DNA of 64,000 nt from assembly GCA_949358305.1 (NCBI GenBank), contig OX442323.1:5208001-5272000 (forward strand), written 5' to 3'. The position numbers were made by a program, and so were the translations under genes. Source of the DNA: Strigamia acuminata (Eukaryota > Arthropoda > Chilopoda > Geophilomorpha > Linotaeniidae). Of the stretch, positions 37,501 to 45,988 are shown piece by piece. The first letter of the stretch is position 1. Each line of letters opens with the position of its first letter. Below the pieces are notes generated by a model. That model was given only the letters and a program-made list of their open reading frames with translations, was not told the DNA's origin and ran no database searches.

Positions 37501-39491
37501 TAATTCAATGTGCGAGACAGCTCCGGGAGCTTATACCATTTCCATATGCAAGAACCTGGCAAGGAATCAGGAAAAGATCAATAGAAAATCAGCAAACACA
37601 AATATGAAGAAATAAAAAATTTACATCGGCTAAAAGGCCCCCCTCGTTTTCCTGTTTCGGGATAAACATCAAATTGATATGTGCAAAAATCTTTTTTCCA
37701 TATAAACGTGTAAGCTTTCTTTTGCTTCCTGCGATGTGCGAACTTGACGCGCTGTCATTCGCGAGTTTGTAAATTCACTGTGCGTAGGAGTTTTTGTACT
37801 ATGCTTGGTGATTTTCAATGCGGGATAGTTTATGATTGATCTACATCGATGTCGAGCGGACAATGTGAAGCTACGAACAATTGTATATTCGTGTACATAC
37901 TAGTTAGATGTTGGGAGAGATTTTCGATTTTTGTACTGAGGGTTTTTTTTTTTGTTTTTGGTTTTTTGTTATTTTTGTTATAAATAAAAGATTTTTTTTT
38001 TTCAATAAGTTTATAAAATTTTCGTATTTTTTAAAATAAATTTCATAAATTTTTGTCTTTTTTTATGAGATTTTTGGATTTTTTTAAAATTTTTAATTAA
38101 GTTTTATAAAATGTTTCTACTTTTTCACTAAATTTTATTAAATTTTGTATTTTTCAAAAATTTTTTATGAAATTTTGTATTTTTCCAAAAAATTTTATGA
38201 AATGTTTCTACTTTTTCACTAGGTTTTATGAAATTTTGTATTTTTCCAAAAAAAGTGATGAAATTTTGTATATTTTCACTAAATTTTGTGAAATTTTGTA
38301 TTTTTCACTAAATTTTATGAGAATTTGTATTTTTTAATTAAATTTTATGAAATTTTGTATTTTTTCAATAAATTTTATGAAATTTTATATTTTTTCACTA
38401 AATTTTATCACATTTTTGTATTTTTTCACTAAATTTTATAAAATTTTGTATTTTTTCACTAAATTTTATAAAATTTTGTATTTTTTCAAAAAATATTATG
38501 AAATTTTGTATTTTTCCCTAAATTTTATGAGATTTTGTATTTTTTGCTAAATTTTATAAAATTTTGTATTTTTTCAATAAATTTTATGAAATTTTGTATT
38601 TTTTCAATAAATTTTATGAAATTTTGTATTTTTTCAGTAAATTTTATGAAATTTTGTATTTTTTCAGTAAATTTTATGAAATTTTTATACTTTTTCACTA
38701 AATTTGATCATATTTTTGTATTTTTTCCCTGAATTTTATGAAATTTTTGTACTTTTTCACTAAATTTTATCACATTTTTCTCTTTCTCAATAAACGTATA
38801 AAATTTTTTTATCGTTTCCAATAAATTTCACGAAATTATAATATTCCGCACTTAATCAAAACTCAAGTGACACCTTAATTAATAACTATCCCCATTCCAA
38901 CACAACTCCATCAATCCTCCCACGTCAATACCAGTGTCAAAGGATTAAACCATCTAAGCCTCGATCCACCTTAAAATCACAAACCATAACTCAAAACCAA
39001 AAAATAAAAAATAAAAGATTACCCATTTCCATTTTAAGTGTCAACTTATTGATTACCATTAAAGTAGCGCATTAAATCTCCAAAAACGGAAAGAAATTGA
39101 ATTAAATCGCTTGGAATCTGTCAAAATCGATTCACTAAGCAATTCCAATTTGCACTACAAAACGATTACGGCGCCATCACTTAAAGACGCAAATAAAAAT
39201 CCCACAAAATCCAAACAAAACAACCCACGATTCTCATTTTCCCACCTCCAAACCACCAAAAATCAAATTCCAAACGATTTAAAACGTACTTTGATTGACC
39301 AACTTCAAATAAACTTATCGTATCCGATAACAAATCACGTAAAACAAAAATATTTTCATTAAAAAATGATAAAAATTGCGCGTAACGAAAAACTTACTTG
39401 GTTTGGCGGTCCGAACTTTGCACAAAAGTCGAGCAAGCGATTGTATATCCTCGCTTTTAATCAAATAGAGGAGTTCGTTGTCTTTTCCCAT
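19563..39491 (-). CDS. ckn: Caskin, N-terminal part (exons 1 and 2 only; gene continues left)
   Basis: Caskins are synaptic scaffold proteins with N-terminal ankyrin repeats, an SH3 domain and SAM domains. The vertebrate forms bind CASK, and the fly orthologue acts in axon guidance. Exon 1 is complement(39398-39491): ATG at 39491, reading MGKDNELLYLIKSEDIQSL then ARLLCKVRTAKP, ending in phase 1 at a GTAAGT donor. Exon 2 is complement(19563-19611): preceded by TTTCAG, reading LLGSKRVNVNVQDSDG, ending in phase 2 at GTAAGT. The joined codon (A + AG = Lys) gives AKPKLLGSKRVNVN, which matches the Caskin start MGKDQELLQAV ... LLGSTKKINVNFQDPDG as I remember it. The intron is about 19.8 kb and full of transposons. 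The next exon, expected to encode FSALHHAAL-like ankyrin sequence, was not found between 1 and 19562. Confidence 0.85.
20472..20878. mobile_element. MITE with about 50-bp terminal inverted repeats
   Basis: CTATACTCTGGCTCAT and AAGAGGGGGACCAGTTCC at the left end are mirrored at 20828-20878. The inner ATTGGCCGAGCC resembles the element at 421-783. A similar half-element with AATTGGTTGAGCC occurs near 21275. The interior is AT-rich without a transposase. Confidence 0.75.
20937..21227. mobile_element. Foldback element with repeated CATTTTAGCGA arms, copy 2
   Basis: Same structure as 17656-17988: it begins CGGTTAGCGTCATTTTAGC and ends AAATGATGGAGATCC. The G-run/C-run core is at 21085-21117. ATCGATGAT flanks it at 20928-20936 and again at 21228-21236, a perfect 9-bp target duplication that fixes the ends. 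A 9-bp duplication would suit a Mutator-like (MULE) source, but no transposase is present. Confidence 0.85.
22981..23089 (+). pseudogene. 5S rRNA-derived sequence, copy 2
   Basis: Better preserved than copy 1: GACGGCTCACCATGCCGATC at the start, then AGAACACAGCAGTTAAGCAG (box A region), TACTTGGATGGGTAACC (box C) and GGGAATCCCAGATGCT at the end. No terminator T-run follows directly. Instead a truncated Tigger-like MITE end starts within 10 bp. It is probably a dispersed copy; whether it can still be transcribed by RNA polymerase III is open. Confidence 0.8.
23098..23152. mobile_element. Truncated Tigger-like MITE end
   Basis: Contains ATTCGTTATAACGAGGTTCGACTG followed by TA, the inverted form of the terminus seen at 6052. 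Only the last 55 bases are present. It directly follows the 5S-derived sequence. Confidence 0.7.
24612..25387. mobile_element. CCGTATTTTA-family element with a nested insertion
   Basis: The left end CCGTATTTTATCGATTAAG and right end TTAATCGGTAAAATACGG are inverted repeats flanked by TA. Motifs GAGCCGCGGCTCTTATTC and AATTCGAGGGCGACTC match the element at 11204-11511. Its length is inflated by a second element at 24687-25166. Confidence 0.75.
24687..25166. mobile_element. Nested element with TAGACTTCTAAACC inverted ends
   Basis: TAGACTTCTAAACC at the left is mirrored by GGTTTAGAAGTCTA at the right. Inside is a short GTCC(G) tandem tract at 24735-24758 followed by CATATCTCAAAAACTA. There is no long open frame. 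It interrupts the element at 24612-25387 and is therefore younger. Confidence 0.7.
25399..25460. mobile_element. Truncated Tigger-like MITE
   Basis: Starts CAGTCGAAACTCTTTATAAC after TA and matches the first 60 bases of the complete copy at 26572-26755. The right part is missing. Confidence 0.7.
26572..26755. mobile_element. Complete Tigger-like MITE, 184 bp
   Basis: The left end has CTTTATAACGAATCGCGAT and the right end GATTCGTTATAAAGAGGCTC, inverted repeats flanked by TA at 26570-26571 and 26756-26757. It is preceded by a CCGTATTTTACC-family end (26540-26561) with the same 10-bp linker as at 25388-25398. Confidence 0.8.
28498..28963. mobile_element. MITE with GTGTTCACACTA inverted ends
   Basis: GGTTCGCATTTTTGTGTTCACACTAG at the left resembles the reverse complement of the right end TAGTGTGAACACAAGTGTGAACC. 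The interior repeats GACGCAACGCAAG motifs and has no coding potential. Confidence 0.6.
29875..29893 (-). other. Candidate alternative first coding exon of Caskin (MFSLLK)
   Basis: On the minus strand, AAAGAGATG at 29893 begins MFSLLK and ends with one extra base at 29875, directly before the strong donor GTAAGC. That phase (1) is the one needed by Caskin exon 2: G + AG = Glu gives MFSLLKELLGS. The region just upstream (29880-30010) is less AT-rich than its surroundings. This is inference from splice phase and donor quality only. A chance ATG plus donor in a 20-kb intron is possible. Confidence 0.3.
30457..30707. mobile_element. MITE of the GCATGCCGGTATA family, copy B
   Basis: Starts CCGTATTACCTCACATTAAGC after TA and contains ATACCGGCATGCCGGTATAAG. 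The interior matches copy A at 18998-19272 up to TTTTGGACATCT, where it is truncated. Shorter GGCATGCCCTTA fragments occur near 32090, 32150, 35645 and 36018. Confidence 0.65.
30738..30913. mobile_element. Partial MITE of the GGTGCGTTCAATATA family
   Basis: The right end CCATTTTATATTGAACGCACC is followed by TA and corresponds to the complete copy at 36721-37098. The inner GGCCGCGTTTGAG and TTTCAAACAGAAGTCAAATTG are also shared. The left end is missing. Confidence 0.6.
32278..32398. mobile_element. Small inverted-repeat element, 121 bp
   Basis: ACCCGGATGAATGCATAAATGCAT at the left is mirrored by ATGCATAGATCGGCATTTATCCGGGT at the right. The inside is AT-rich. It is non-coding and stands alone. 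Confidence 0.55.
33871..34113 (+). pseudogene. hAT transposase C-terminal dimerisation-domain remnant
   Basis: An open frame of 80 codons ends with TYAPITSCNVERFFSQFKSVL, then SDKRHGFTTQHLEMALICYC. This has the conserved pattern of the hAT C-terminal domain (S-x-x-x-E-R-x-F-S ... R ... F-x-x-x-x-L-E). The first half is low-complexity NNNKTTTNNNNYY. No catalytic part was found upstream, so it is a 3' fragment. TATCCGGGGTCTA at 34218-34230 and again at 32567-32579 may mark related element ends. Confidence 0.7.
35680..35995. mobile_element. Non-autonomous hAT element, copy B, with perfect 8-bp target duplication
   Basis: Ends CAGCGGTCGGCAA and TTGCCGACCGCTG. GTCTAGTC flanks both sides (35672-35679, 35996-36003). 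The body is highly similar to copy A at 8912-9213. It sits between two GGCATGCC-family fragments (35645, 36018), so it may be nested in an older element. Confidence 0.9.
36205..36300. mobile_element. Partial MITE of the GGTGCGTTCAATATA family
   Basis: GGCCGTTCAAAGTTGAAATC through GATCCATTTAATATTGAACG matches the right part of the copy ending at 30913. The left part is missing. Confidence 0.6.
36721..37098. mobile_element. Complete MITE of the GGTGCGTTCAATATA family
   Basis: GGTGCGTTCAATATAAAATGG at the left and its inverted counterpart (ending ATATTGAACACGCC) at the right are flanked by TA. An internal palindrome TTTCGGCCGCGTTTGA / TCAAACGCGGCCGAAA lies near 36828-36864. Two partial relatives are at 30738-30913 and 36205-36300. 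Confidence 0.8.
38030..38800 (+). repeat. Diverged AT minisatellite, period about 30 bp
   Basis: About 25 units based on AAATTTTATGAAATTTTGTATTTTTTCACT, with indels and substitutions. It lies in the large Caskin intron about 600 bp downstream of exon 1. The open frames over it are artefacts of the repeat. Confidence 0.9.
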
Positions 39492-40024
39492 CGTGTTTTC
39501 GTCTTATTTCACGGCACATGCACTTGGACCTCGTCACCTTTTTATTCCCGGAAGGCGCGAGGTATCAAATCTAGAAAATCGATTTTTGTTTCCATCATTT
39601 TCGCGGCGGATTTTCGATTAGTGATTGTCGATCCGAGCGGCTGATCGCACTGCGAAATCTATACGTACCAAGTTGGAACACATTCCTGATTTTCAGTTAT
39701 CAATAGCGAGGCTGGACTCACGTTTACTCATTCCACTCGGCCCAACTCTTTTACTCGCTTTTACTGCTTGGCGCCACGCTTGCGCATTAAACCGCCAATC
39801 GTTTTCGTTTATGGGAGCGCTCTTTACCTGCCATCTAGCGGGTCATTTTCTAAACAAATTAAATTTTTTTAAATGGATGAAAAATGAAGAAATAAAATGA
39901 AATAAATAAATAAATAAATAAAAAATCACGGAAATATTTTTATAAGGAATAGTATTGGTCTTACTGCAGCTAAATTTACGACCCATTATAAACGAAAATA
40001 AAGTTATCAATATCCGACATGTAA

Positions 40025-40268
40025 TAGCATTTACTGTTTGGTTACAGCCACAATGTACTATTTTTGATGGTTATATTTATCATGGATGAATGCTTTAACC
40101 GAATGCCACAATTCCACGGCACTTATAAACTCAATTGCATCGTTATATTGGATATAAACATTGTTTTTATGCTAGTACACGCAGAAAACACTGGACAAGT
40201 GATGTTGTTGTCTTTCCTAAACCAAATTAGTCGATTTTTGTGAAAATAAAAAATTGATGTTTTTATTG
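40025..40268. repeat. Direct repeat, copy 1, downstream of the LRR gene
   Basis: Begins TAGCATTTACTGTTTGGTTA and matches 41999-42279 at roughly 90% by eye, in the same orientation. Compared with copy 2 it lacks about 23 bp in the middle. Read on the minus strand the pair could derive from the end of a gene (AIEFISAVELWHSVKAFIHD is open in copy 2), but the deletion shifts the frame here. Confidence 0.75.
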
Positions 40269-40479
40269 ATGCTGTTCAAGTGTGTATCAAAATCCCAAAT
40301 ACCAGAACTAAATGATGAACCAGAACCACTTTATTATGTTTAGGACTCTCGAGCACCCGGGGGAATTCAAATGTGCAATGTAGTTGCAGATTATTAATAA
40401 AACTAAATGGCGCCAGATTACAAATGTTCAGATGCTGCAAAAAAATTGTTTCATATTATTATTAATATTATTACGTGGA

Positions 40480-41727
40480 TTATGCGGGGAAGAATATAAG
40501 CTGCAAATCCAGGTTTTCGCTTCTAATGTACAATGCAAATGCATCAAAATCTGACTTGTTAATGTTAATACATTCACTCAACATTAACTCATTCAATGTA
40601 TTACGCATTTCTAAAATTTTCTTGGCCATACTTTGGTTAATTGAGGAACAGAAATCAAATCTTAGAGATTTTAGATTTTTAAATGCATTCAATTCTGAAA
40701 TGAACTTTTCAGTAAGTGGACAATCGAAAAACCTTAATTCTTCTAAAGTCAGGTTTCTGAACAAATTTTGCGAAGCTAAATCGTGTGCATCAGTGTTCAA
40801 AATAGTGCAATGAAACAAAGCTAATTCTTTTAACAGTGGGCAATAATAATCAATAAGTTTAAGATCAACTAATTTAAAATGAAAGAGTTGTAAGCTGGTG
40901 AATCGTTGTGCCCGCGCCAAGACAATATTCAGATCCAAAGTCGTCTTTGGTACCGATGCATCCACTTTTAGACCTGATAAATTAGGGAAAATGCTCTTCA
41001 CAGTGATGATATCTTCAATATTTTTTAGAAATACATGGAAGCCGAGTGTTTCGATGGAATAAGTGCGCACCTTTTCCTCTAACACGACCTGTTGTTTTAA
41101 CAGATCCAAAAAATCTTCCCACCAGCCATGTCGAAACTCTTTCAAAAGAGGCAGTTGATTCAGAATGAAAAGACACCCATGGCGCGAGACTTCAGTGTGC
41201 CAGAGGTCCAAATACTCCAGTTTCTTGCAATTTCCTAAATGACAAAGCATATCATCCGTAATATTTCTGGAGGATAAATCTAGATGTCGTAGTTGTGGAC
41301 AATTTTTACCAATTACAACAATAAGTTCTTCCGTGCATTCGCGAAAACCTCCAAAAACAAATCGTTGAAGTCGTGGCAATCGCTCCAGCAGTTTAACCAT
41401 GTGTTCAGGTGGAATTATCTGAACATATGGACTCGTACGTGCAAAATCTAAATTTAAAATGCTTTCACCAAATCGTCCTAGAGAACGATACAAGGGCGAA
41501 CGAAACAAATAAGTATCATGAACCGACTTGGTGTCAGGACGAATGAAAGTGTCTACCGCTAAACTTCGTACTTCAATGTTAGAGTCAAATTTAGACATAT
41601 GTTCAAACACGCGGGAAATAAACATAGAAGGTAGATTCACCAGTTGTGTTTCTAATCTATCAAAATTAGCGCGAACCATTTGAAGACACAATTGTTCGAG
41701 ACTCGATGCGGATTTCCTGCGCGGCAT
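40480..41727 (-). CDS. Intronless leucine-rich-repeat protein (415 aa)
   Basis: First ATG of the frame is at 41727 (MPRRKSASSLEQLCLQMVRA); the upstream extension to 41841 has no ATG. The N-terminal region (SLEQLCLQMVRANFDRLETQ, then LVNLPSMFISRVFEHM) resembles the helical start of F-box-like LRR proteins, without a clear F-box. From about residue 115, irregular LRRs follow: LPRLQRFVFGG, CPQLRHLDLSSRNITDDML, CKKLEYLDLWHTEVS, CPLLKELALFHCTIL, LTLEELRFFDCPLT, FKNLKSLRFDFCSSI and TLNELMLSECINI. The spacing (about 25 residues, with C-x-x-L) fits the cysteine-containing LRRs of ubiquitin-ligase adaptors. Absence of introns contrasts with its neighbours and suggests a retro-copy origin. Specific function unknown. 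Confidence 0.8.
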   Translation of the reverse strand: MPRRKSASSLEQLCLQMVRANFDRLETQLVNLPSMFISRVFEHMSKFDSNIEVRSLAVDTFIRPDTKSVHDTYLFRSPLYRSLGRFGESILNLDFARTSPYVQIIPPEHMVKLLERLPRLQRFVFGGFRECTEELIVVIGKNCPQLRHLDLSSRNITDDMLCHLGNCKKLEYLDLWHTEVSRHGCLFILNQLPLLKEFRHGWWEDFLDLLKQQVVLEEKVRTYSIETLGFHVFLKNIEDIITVKSIFPNLSGLKVDASVPKTTLDLNIVLARAQRFTSLQLFHFKLVDLKLIDYYCPLLKELALFHCTILNTDAHDLASQNLFRNLTLEELRFFDCPLTEKFISELNAFKNLKSLRFDFCSSINQSMAKKILEMRNTLNELMLSECININKSDFDAFALYIRSENLDLQLIFFPA

Positions 41728-41998
41728 CTTGCGAACTAACACGTCTAACTGCAGAAGATGAATTGAAATCGAAATGAGATGGGGACATTTTATGTAGGAG
41801 GATAAGGGGTTACGAAAACAAGACGTAATGAGAATGTACACCCGACGTTTCTCGTTTCCGACACTATTCAGTAGTGAATTTTTTATTTTTTTATTTTTTA
41901 TTATTTTATTATTTTTAATATTTTAAAAAAATGATCTTTCTATTCTTTTGTCTACTACGTGTTATGGCAGTGATGGCACCGTCGGTGTCGCGACTGAT

Positions 41999-42279
41999 TA
42001 GCATTTACTGTTTGATTACAACCACAATGTACCATTTTTGATGGTCATATTTATCATGGATGAATGCTTTAACCGAATGCCACAGTTCCACGGCACTTAT
42101 AAACTCAATTGCATCGTTATTTTTTATATAAACATTGTTTTTATCGAGAAATAACATTTCTTTCTTGCTAGTACACGCAGAAATCACTGGAAAAGTGATG
42201 TTGTTATCTTTCCTAGACCAAACTGGTCGATTTTTTTGTAAATAAAAAATTATAAAACCAAAAAATTGATCTTTTTATT
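41999..42279. repeat. Direct repeat, copy 2, upstream of the LRR gene
   Basis: Direct copy of 40025-40268 placed about 270 bp upstream of the LRR start codon. It contains a 60-codon minus-strand open frame (42005-42187) whose 5' side has a plausible TTTTCCAG acceptor. It may be the last exon of a lost neighbour or promoter-proximal DNA duplicated with the LRR gene. Confidence 0.7.
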
Positions 42280-42674
42280 CCATATCTTGACATATTTGAC
42301 GATTAGTGTTTCTTCAAAACCCTTATCTACACAGACAAACATCAAGGCAGCCAACCCAAACGAAATTACCTTTATTTTTATCAAACTGAGCGACTGCCAC
42401 TCACCAATATCAGAAAATTAAAAGCACTCGATCAACAATTCATCTAATGAAGAGTGTTCCAATCTCCCGCTGAGCAGTCACGCTCGAGACGATAATAATT
42501 AATTTTCAAACTGCGCGTTATTTTAACCCACACACGTTGATGCAATCAGAGAACCGGCTCCAGACAGTCACTATCCGCACGATAATCACCACGAATTCGA
42601 GCCGACAACTCAATTAACTCTCGCTTTCCTAATCACATCTGAAATTTCAACCAGAAACAGCCGCAACCATCAAG

Positions 42675-44756
42675 ATGATGCTGCATCAACATCTCTCTCT
42701 CTTCATCCTTTTCTCGTCCACTTACAGCGAATTCGCGCACTTTAAACGCCATTGCGAAGACAAATTTCTCTGTACCCATCCAAACAAAACACCAGACTCT
42801 TGTTTCTGCGAACAAGATAACTGTTGGCTGTACGACGACTGCTGCATCGACGTGCGACCACCTCCGAATCCCGTTAGAAACAACAACGCCACGTGTCAAC
42901 GCATTCCCAACACCGAATTGGTACGTTTGAACGCAAATTCCACTCAATACACTCGATTTAATCGTGAAAAACCCAACTTTGTTCACTTTTAGCACGTTTA
43001 TTTGGTGAATTCGTGCCCTCCGCATTGGTGGGACGGAAATATCGAGACGTTATGTCGAAAAGAAACCGACTCGGATGAATACAGTCACGTTCTAGATCTG
43101 CCATTCCAAAGCGCAAACAGCGCTGTAATTTATTCCAATATTTACTGCGCCATGTGCAATGATGATTACTTCACCCCGAATCAAATTAGCTTTTCATTGG
43201 GGGTTGCGTGCAGCAATCAATTGACCCAATGCGACGAGCTTAAGGCGAAAGATAAACTTTTCAGAGCGAATTACACGCCTGGCGAACTGGCCTGGTATAT
43301 TTTCGAGCCGAGCATCCACGTACGACTAACCGCAAACGTCACAAACGCGCGAATATGTCGTCCGAAAGTGGTGAAACAGTGCGCGAGTAATTGGACGAAC
43401 GAAAACGTTCGCATTCAATGCAAATCGTACACGAGCTACGTGCAAACCGACTATTTTGTCTACAAAAACATGCACTGTGCTTATTGCAACTACGAAACAC
43501 TCGCCCGATGCATCGAGCCGCTGCGACCCTTCGTCAAATCCGATCATTCGTACGCGACGTTAATGGATTTTTCAACGCGAAACGACCCGTGTCCGTTCGG
43601 TCAAATTTTTGATTTCATATCCGACGAATGTGTGTCGACGTTGTGCGGGAAAAACTACGAAAAAATAGAAAACCGTTGCATACCGAAACGCAACGCGACA
43701 AATTCCATCGGAGCATGTCCGGCAGTAAAAATATCGATCGATCGTCTGGATTTTTTCGCAAACGGATCCATAAAACATCGGATCTCGCATCAAATATACG
43801 CGCAAGACGAGTATGAAAGATTCAACAACACGACTTACCTGCTGTGCAGTGAAGCGCTCGACGTCCATCGATTCGTGCGCCAATTCCCGTACAGTTACAG
43901 TCGTTTGACGATCATTTGCATGTGTATTTCGCTAATTTGCTTGGTCGCGCACGTGTCGATCCATTTAATCATGGGCAAATATAGAAACGTGCCCGGGAAA
44001 AACCAATTGAGTCTGTCGTTTGCGTTATTCGTCGCGCAGTTGCTGTTTTTCGTCGGGATCGATCAGACCCAGTACAAACAAGTTTGTTTCGTTTTGGGCG
44101 TCGCGATTCACTTTTTCTACCTCTCCGTCTTCTTCTGGATGAACGTGATGGCGTTTGACATCTACAAAACGTTCGTTCGATCCTACCCGAGAAGTAATCA
44201 CGGTAAAACCTTCTATTTTTACATGGCGTACGCTTGGTTGGTGCCGTTAGTGATCGTCGGCTTGGCGGTAATCGTCGATCTCGTCGATTGGATGCCAAAT
44301 CTGAGGCCGATTTACGGTTTGAAAATGTGTTGGATTTCGAGTCGTTTCGCGCTGTTTGTCTTCTTCGCACTCCCGCTAGCGATTTTACTCGTGGAGAACG
44401 TTCTTCTCTTCTCGTTTACAGCCCACGCGATCCATCAAACACTCAAAGTGACGCGACATTTGAAGAAAACGTCGGATTGCAAACGATTCTATTTGTATCT
44501 GAAATTAGCCTTCATTATGGGCGGGATTTGGGTGTTTGGTTTGGCCGCCAATTTGTCCGATTACGAGCCGTTGTGGTACGGGTTCATCGTGCTAAATGCG
44601 TCGCAGGGAACGTTTATTTTCGTCGTGTTTACCCTGAAAAGAGGGATTCTGAGGAAATTGTGCGAGAAACTCAGGGGCAAAACTCTAGCGACGAGCAGCG
44701 GGAAACCAATCGTGTCTGGCCAAACATCGAACACGTCCATGCTGACAACAGTTTAA
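42675..44756 (+). CDS. Methuselah-like GPCR with N-terminal somatomedin-B-like domain, copy 1
   Basis: Predicted cell-surface 7TM receptor. Exons 42675-42920 and 42993-44756 (intron 72 bp, phase 0) give 669 aa. A signal peptide (MMLHQHLSLFILFSSTYSEF) is followed by a cysteine cluster, SCFCEQDNCWLYDDCCIDV, which fits the somatomedin-B pattern C-x-C ... DCC-x-D. A long ectodomain with paired cysteines and several N-glycosylation sites follows (CAMCN, CAYCN motifs). The 7TM part occupies about residues 387-640: TM1 LTIICMCISLICLVAHVSIH, a W-M-N-V-M motif in TM3 (FFWMNVMAFDIY), WLVPLVIVGLAV in TM4, YGLKMCWIS in loop 2, and GIWVFGLAANL in TM6. These are typical of methuselah/secretin-like receptors. 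Ligand unknown. Its tandem partner is at 52878-55032. Confidence 0.88.
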
Positions 44757-44872
44757 ATTTATACATAATTTATATTTATCTTTAATTTATTTATTTATGT
44801 TTGTGCGCGTCAAATATGAATTTAAACACTTGTCATACGTCAATGTATATTTTTTTTTTAAATTACAGATAG

Positions 44873-45351
44873 TGTCATGCGGTTGAGTCGCGTCGTCTGC
44901 CGACCGTCTCAAACCAGCACAAATGTTATTAGAGTTGTCAAAATTTATCACTAGACTGCGTACGTGATGGTGACATCACGGGCGAGTCAATTGGAACTAA
45001 CTCAGGGGGGTGACTTGAGTATAAAAGAGCGACTTTGGCTCTTAGAGCTCAGTCTTCCCAGGACTTCTAATGATTAATGTTTCAGCCAGTATATGGCATG
45101 ATTAGTTTACAAATAAGAGAGAAGGTGTTATTCATGTCTTTAGTCTAATGTTTACTTTGCTTTTAGGTTTAGTCTTAAGTTTATTTGATTTATGTTTTAA
45201 GTTTATGTTTTGTAATTAAAGAATAAAAGAACATAGTTTATATTTCAACCTAAACTCTGACTCCTGTTCATTTCACTCTTAGTTATTAAATGATGTTCAT
45301 CAAAATAGTTATAAGTTACGTGGTCATTATTGGCCAGTTGGCCACGTAACA
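44873..45351 (+). repeat. 5' LTR
   Basis: Begins TGTCATGCGG and ends CCACGTAACA. Contains TATAAAAG at 45020-45027 as a likely core promoter and AATAAA at 45222-45227 as a likely polyadenylation signal. Near the 3' end GTTACGTGG and CCACGTAAC form a 9-bp inverted repeat. Confidence 0.96.
45020..45027 (+). promoter_or_regulatory. TATA box of the 5' LTR
   Basis: TATAAAAG about 35 bp upstream of AGCTCAGTCTTCC, which would suit an initiator and the start of the R region. The same sequence is present in the 3' LTR. Confidence 0.6.
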
Positions 45352-45354
45352 AAG

Positions 45355-45369
45355 TGGTGGAGATTGCGG
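45355..45369 (+). promoter_or_regulatory. Candidate primer-binding site
   Basis: TGGTGGAGATTGCGG lies 3 bases after the 5' LTR and begins with TGG, complementary to a tRNA CCA tail. The matching tRNA was not identified. Confidence 0.5.
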
Positions 45370-45988
45370 TTTTCTTTTGAGACCCACTAATTGGTTGATA
45401 AAAGTAGTGAATAAGTGAAAGTTTACAGTAAAATCAGCCAATTTTGTGCTAAAATTGAGAAGTTAGAGCTAAAAAACCCCCGTAAAAACTCAGTGAAAAT
45501 AGTAGAAATTCTTATAAAATTTAGAAAGAGTGCAGATTAATTTGCATATTAGAGAAAATAAGAGTGAATCATAGAGTGACTCAGAGTTTGGAAGCAGTTT
45601 CTTAGTGAATAATTAATGAGATTGCATTGAATTAGATAATACTTTGGATTAAATTGTTAAAGTTGTTTAAAATTGTTGAATATTGGATATTTAGAGGGAA
45701 ATAATTTTGATAATAATTTATAGTTTTAACAAATGTATAATTTTTTTTTTTTTTTTCAGGAAGTTAATAAATTGTATTGATTCTAGTGATGACTAATAGT
45801 AGTATTTGTCTATTTTCAGGAAATTGGTGACATTGTTGTTAATATTTTGAATTTGATTTGGTGTTTGGTGATAATAAATTAAATTTATTTCAGGGTTGTG
45901 TGTTGGCGAATTGTGGTTATTAGTGAATGTGTGAAGTGCATTATAGAGTAGTAAAAATAAAAATTATAGTGCAGTTCAAGGCTTAACA

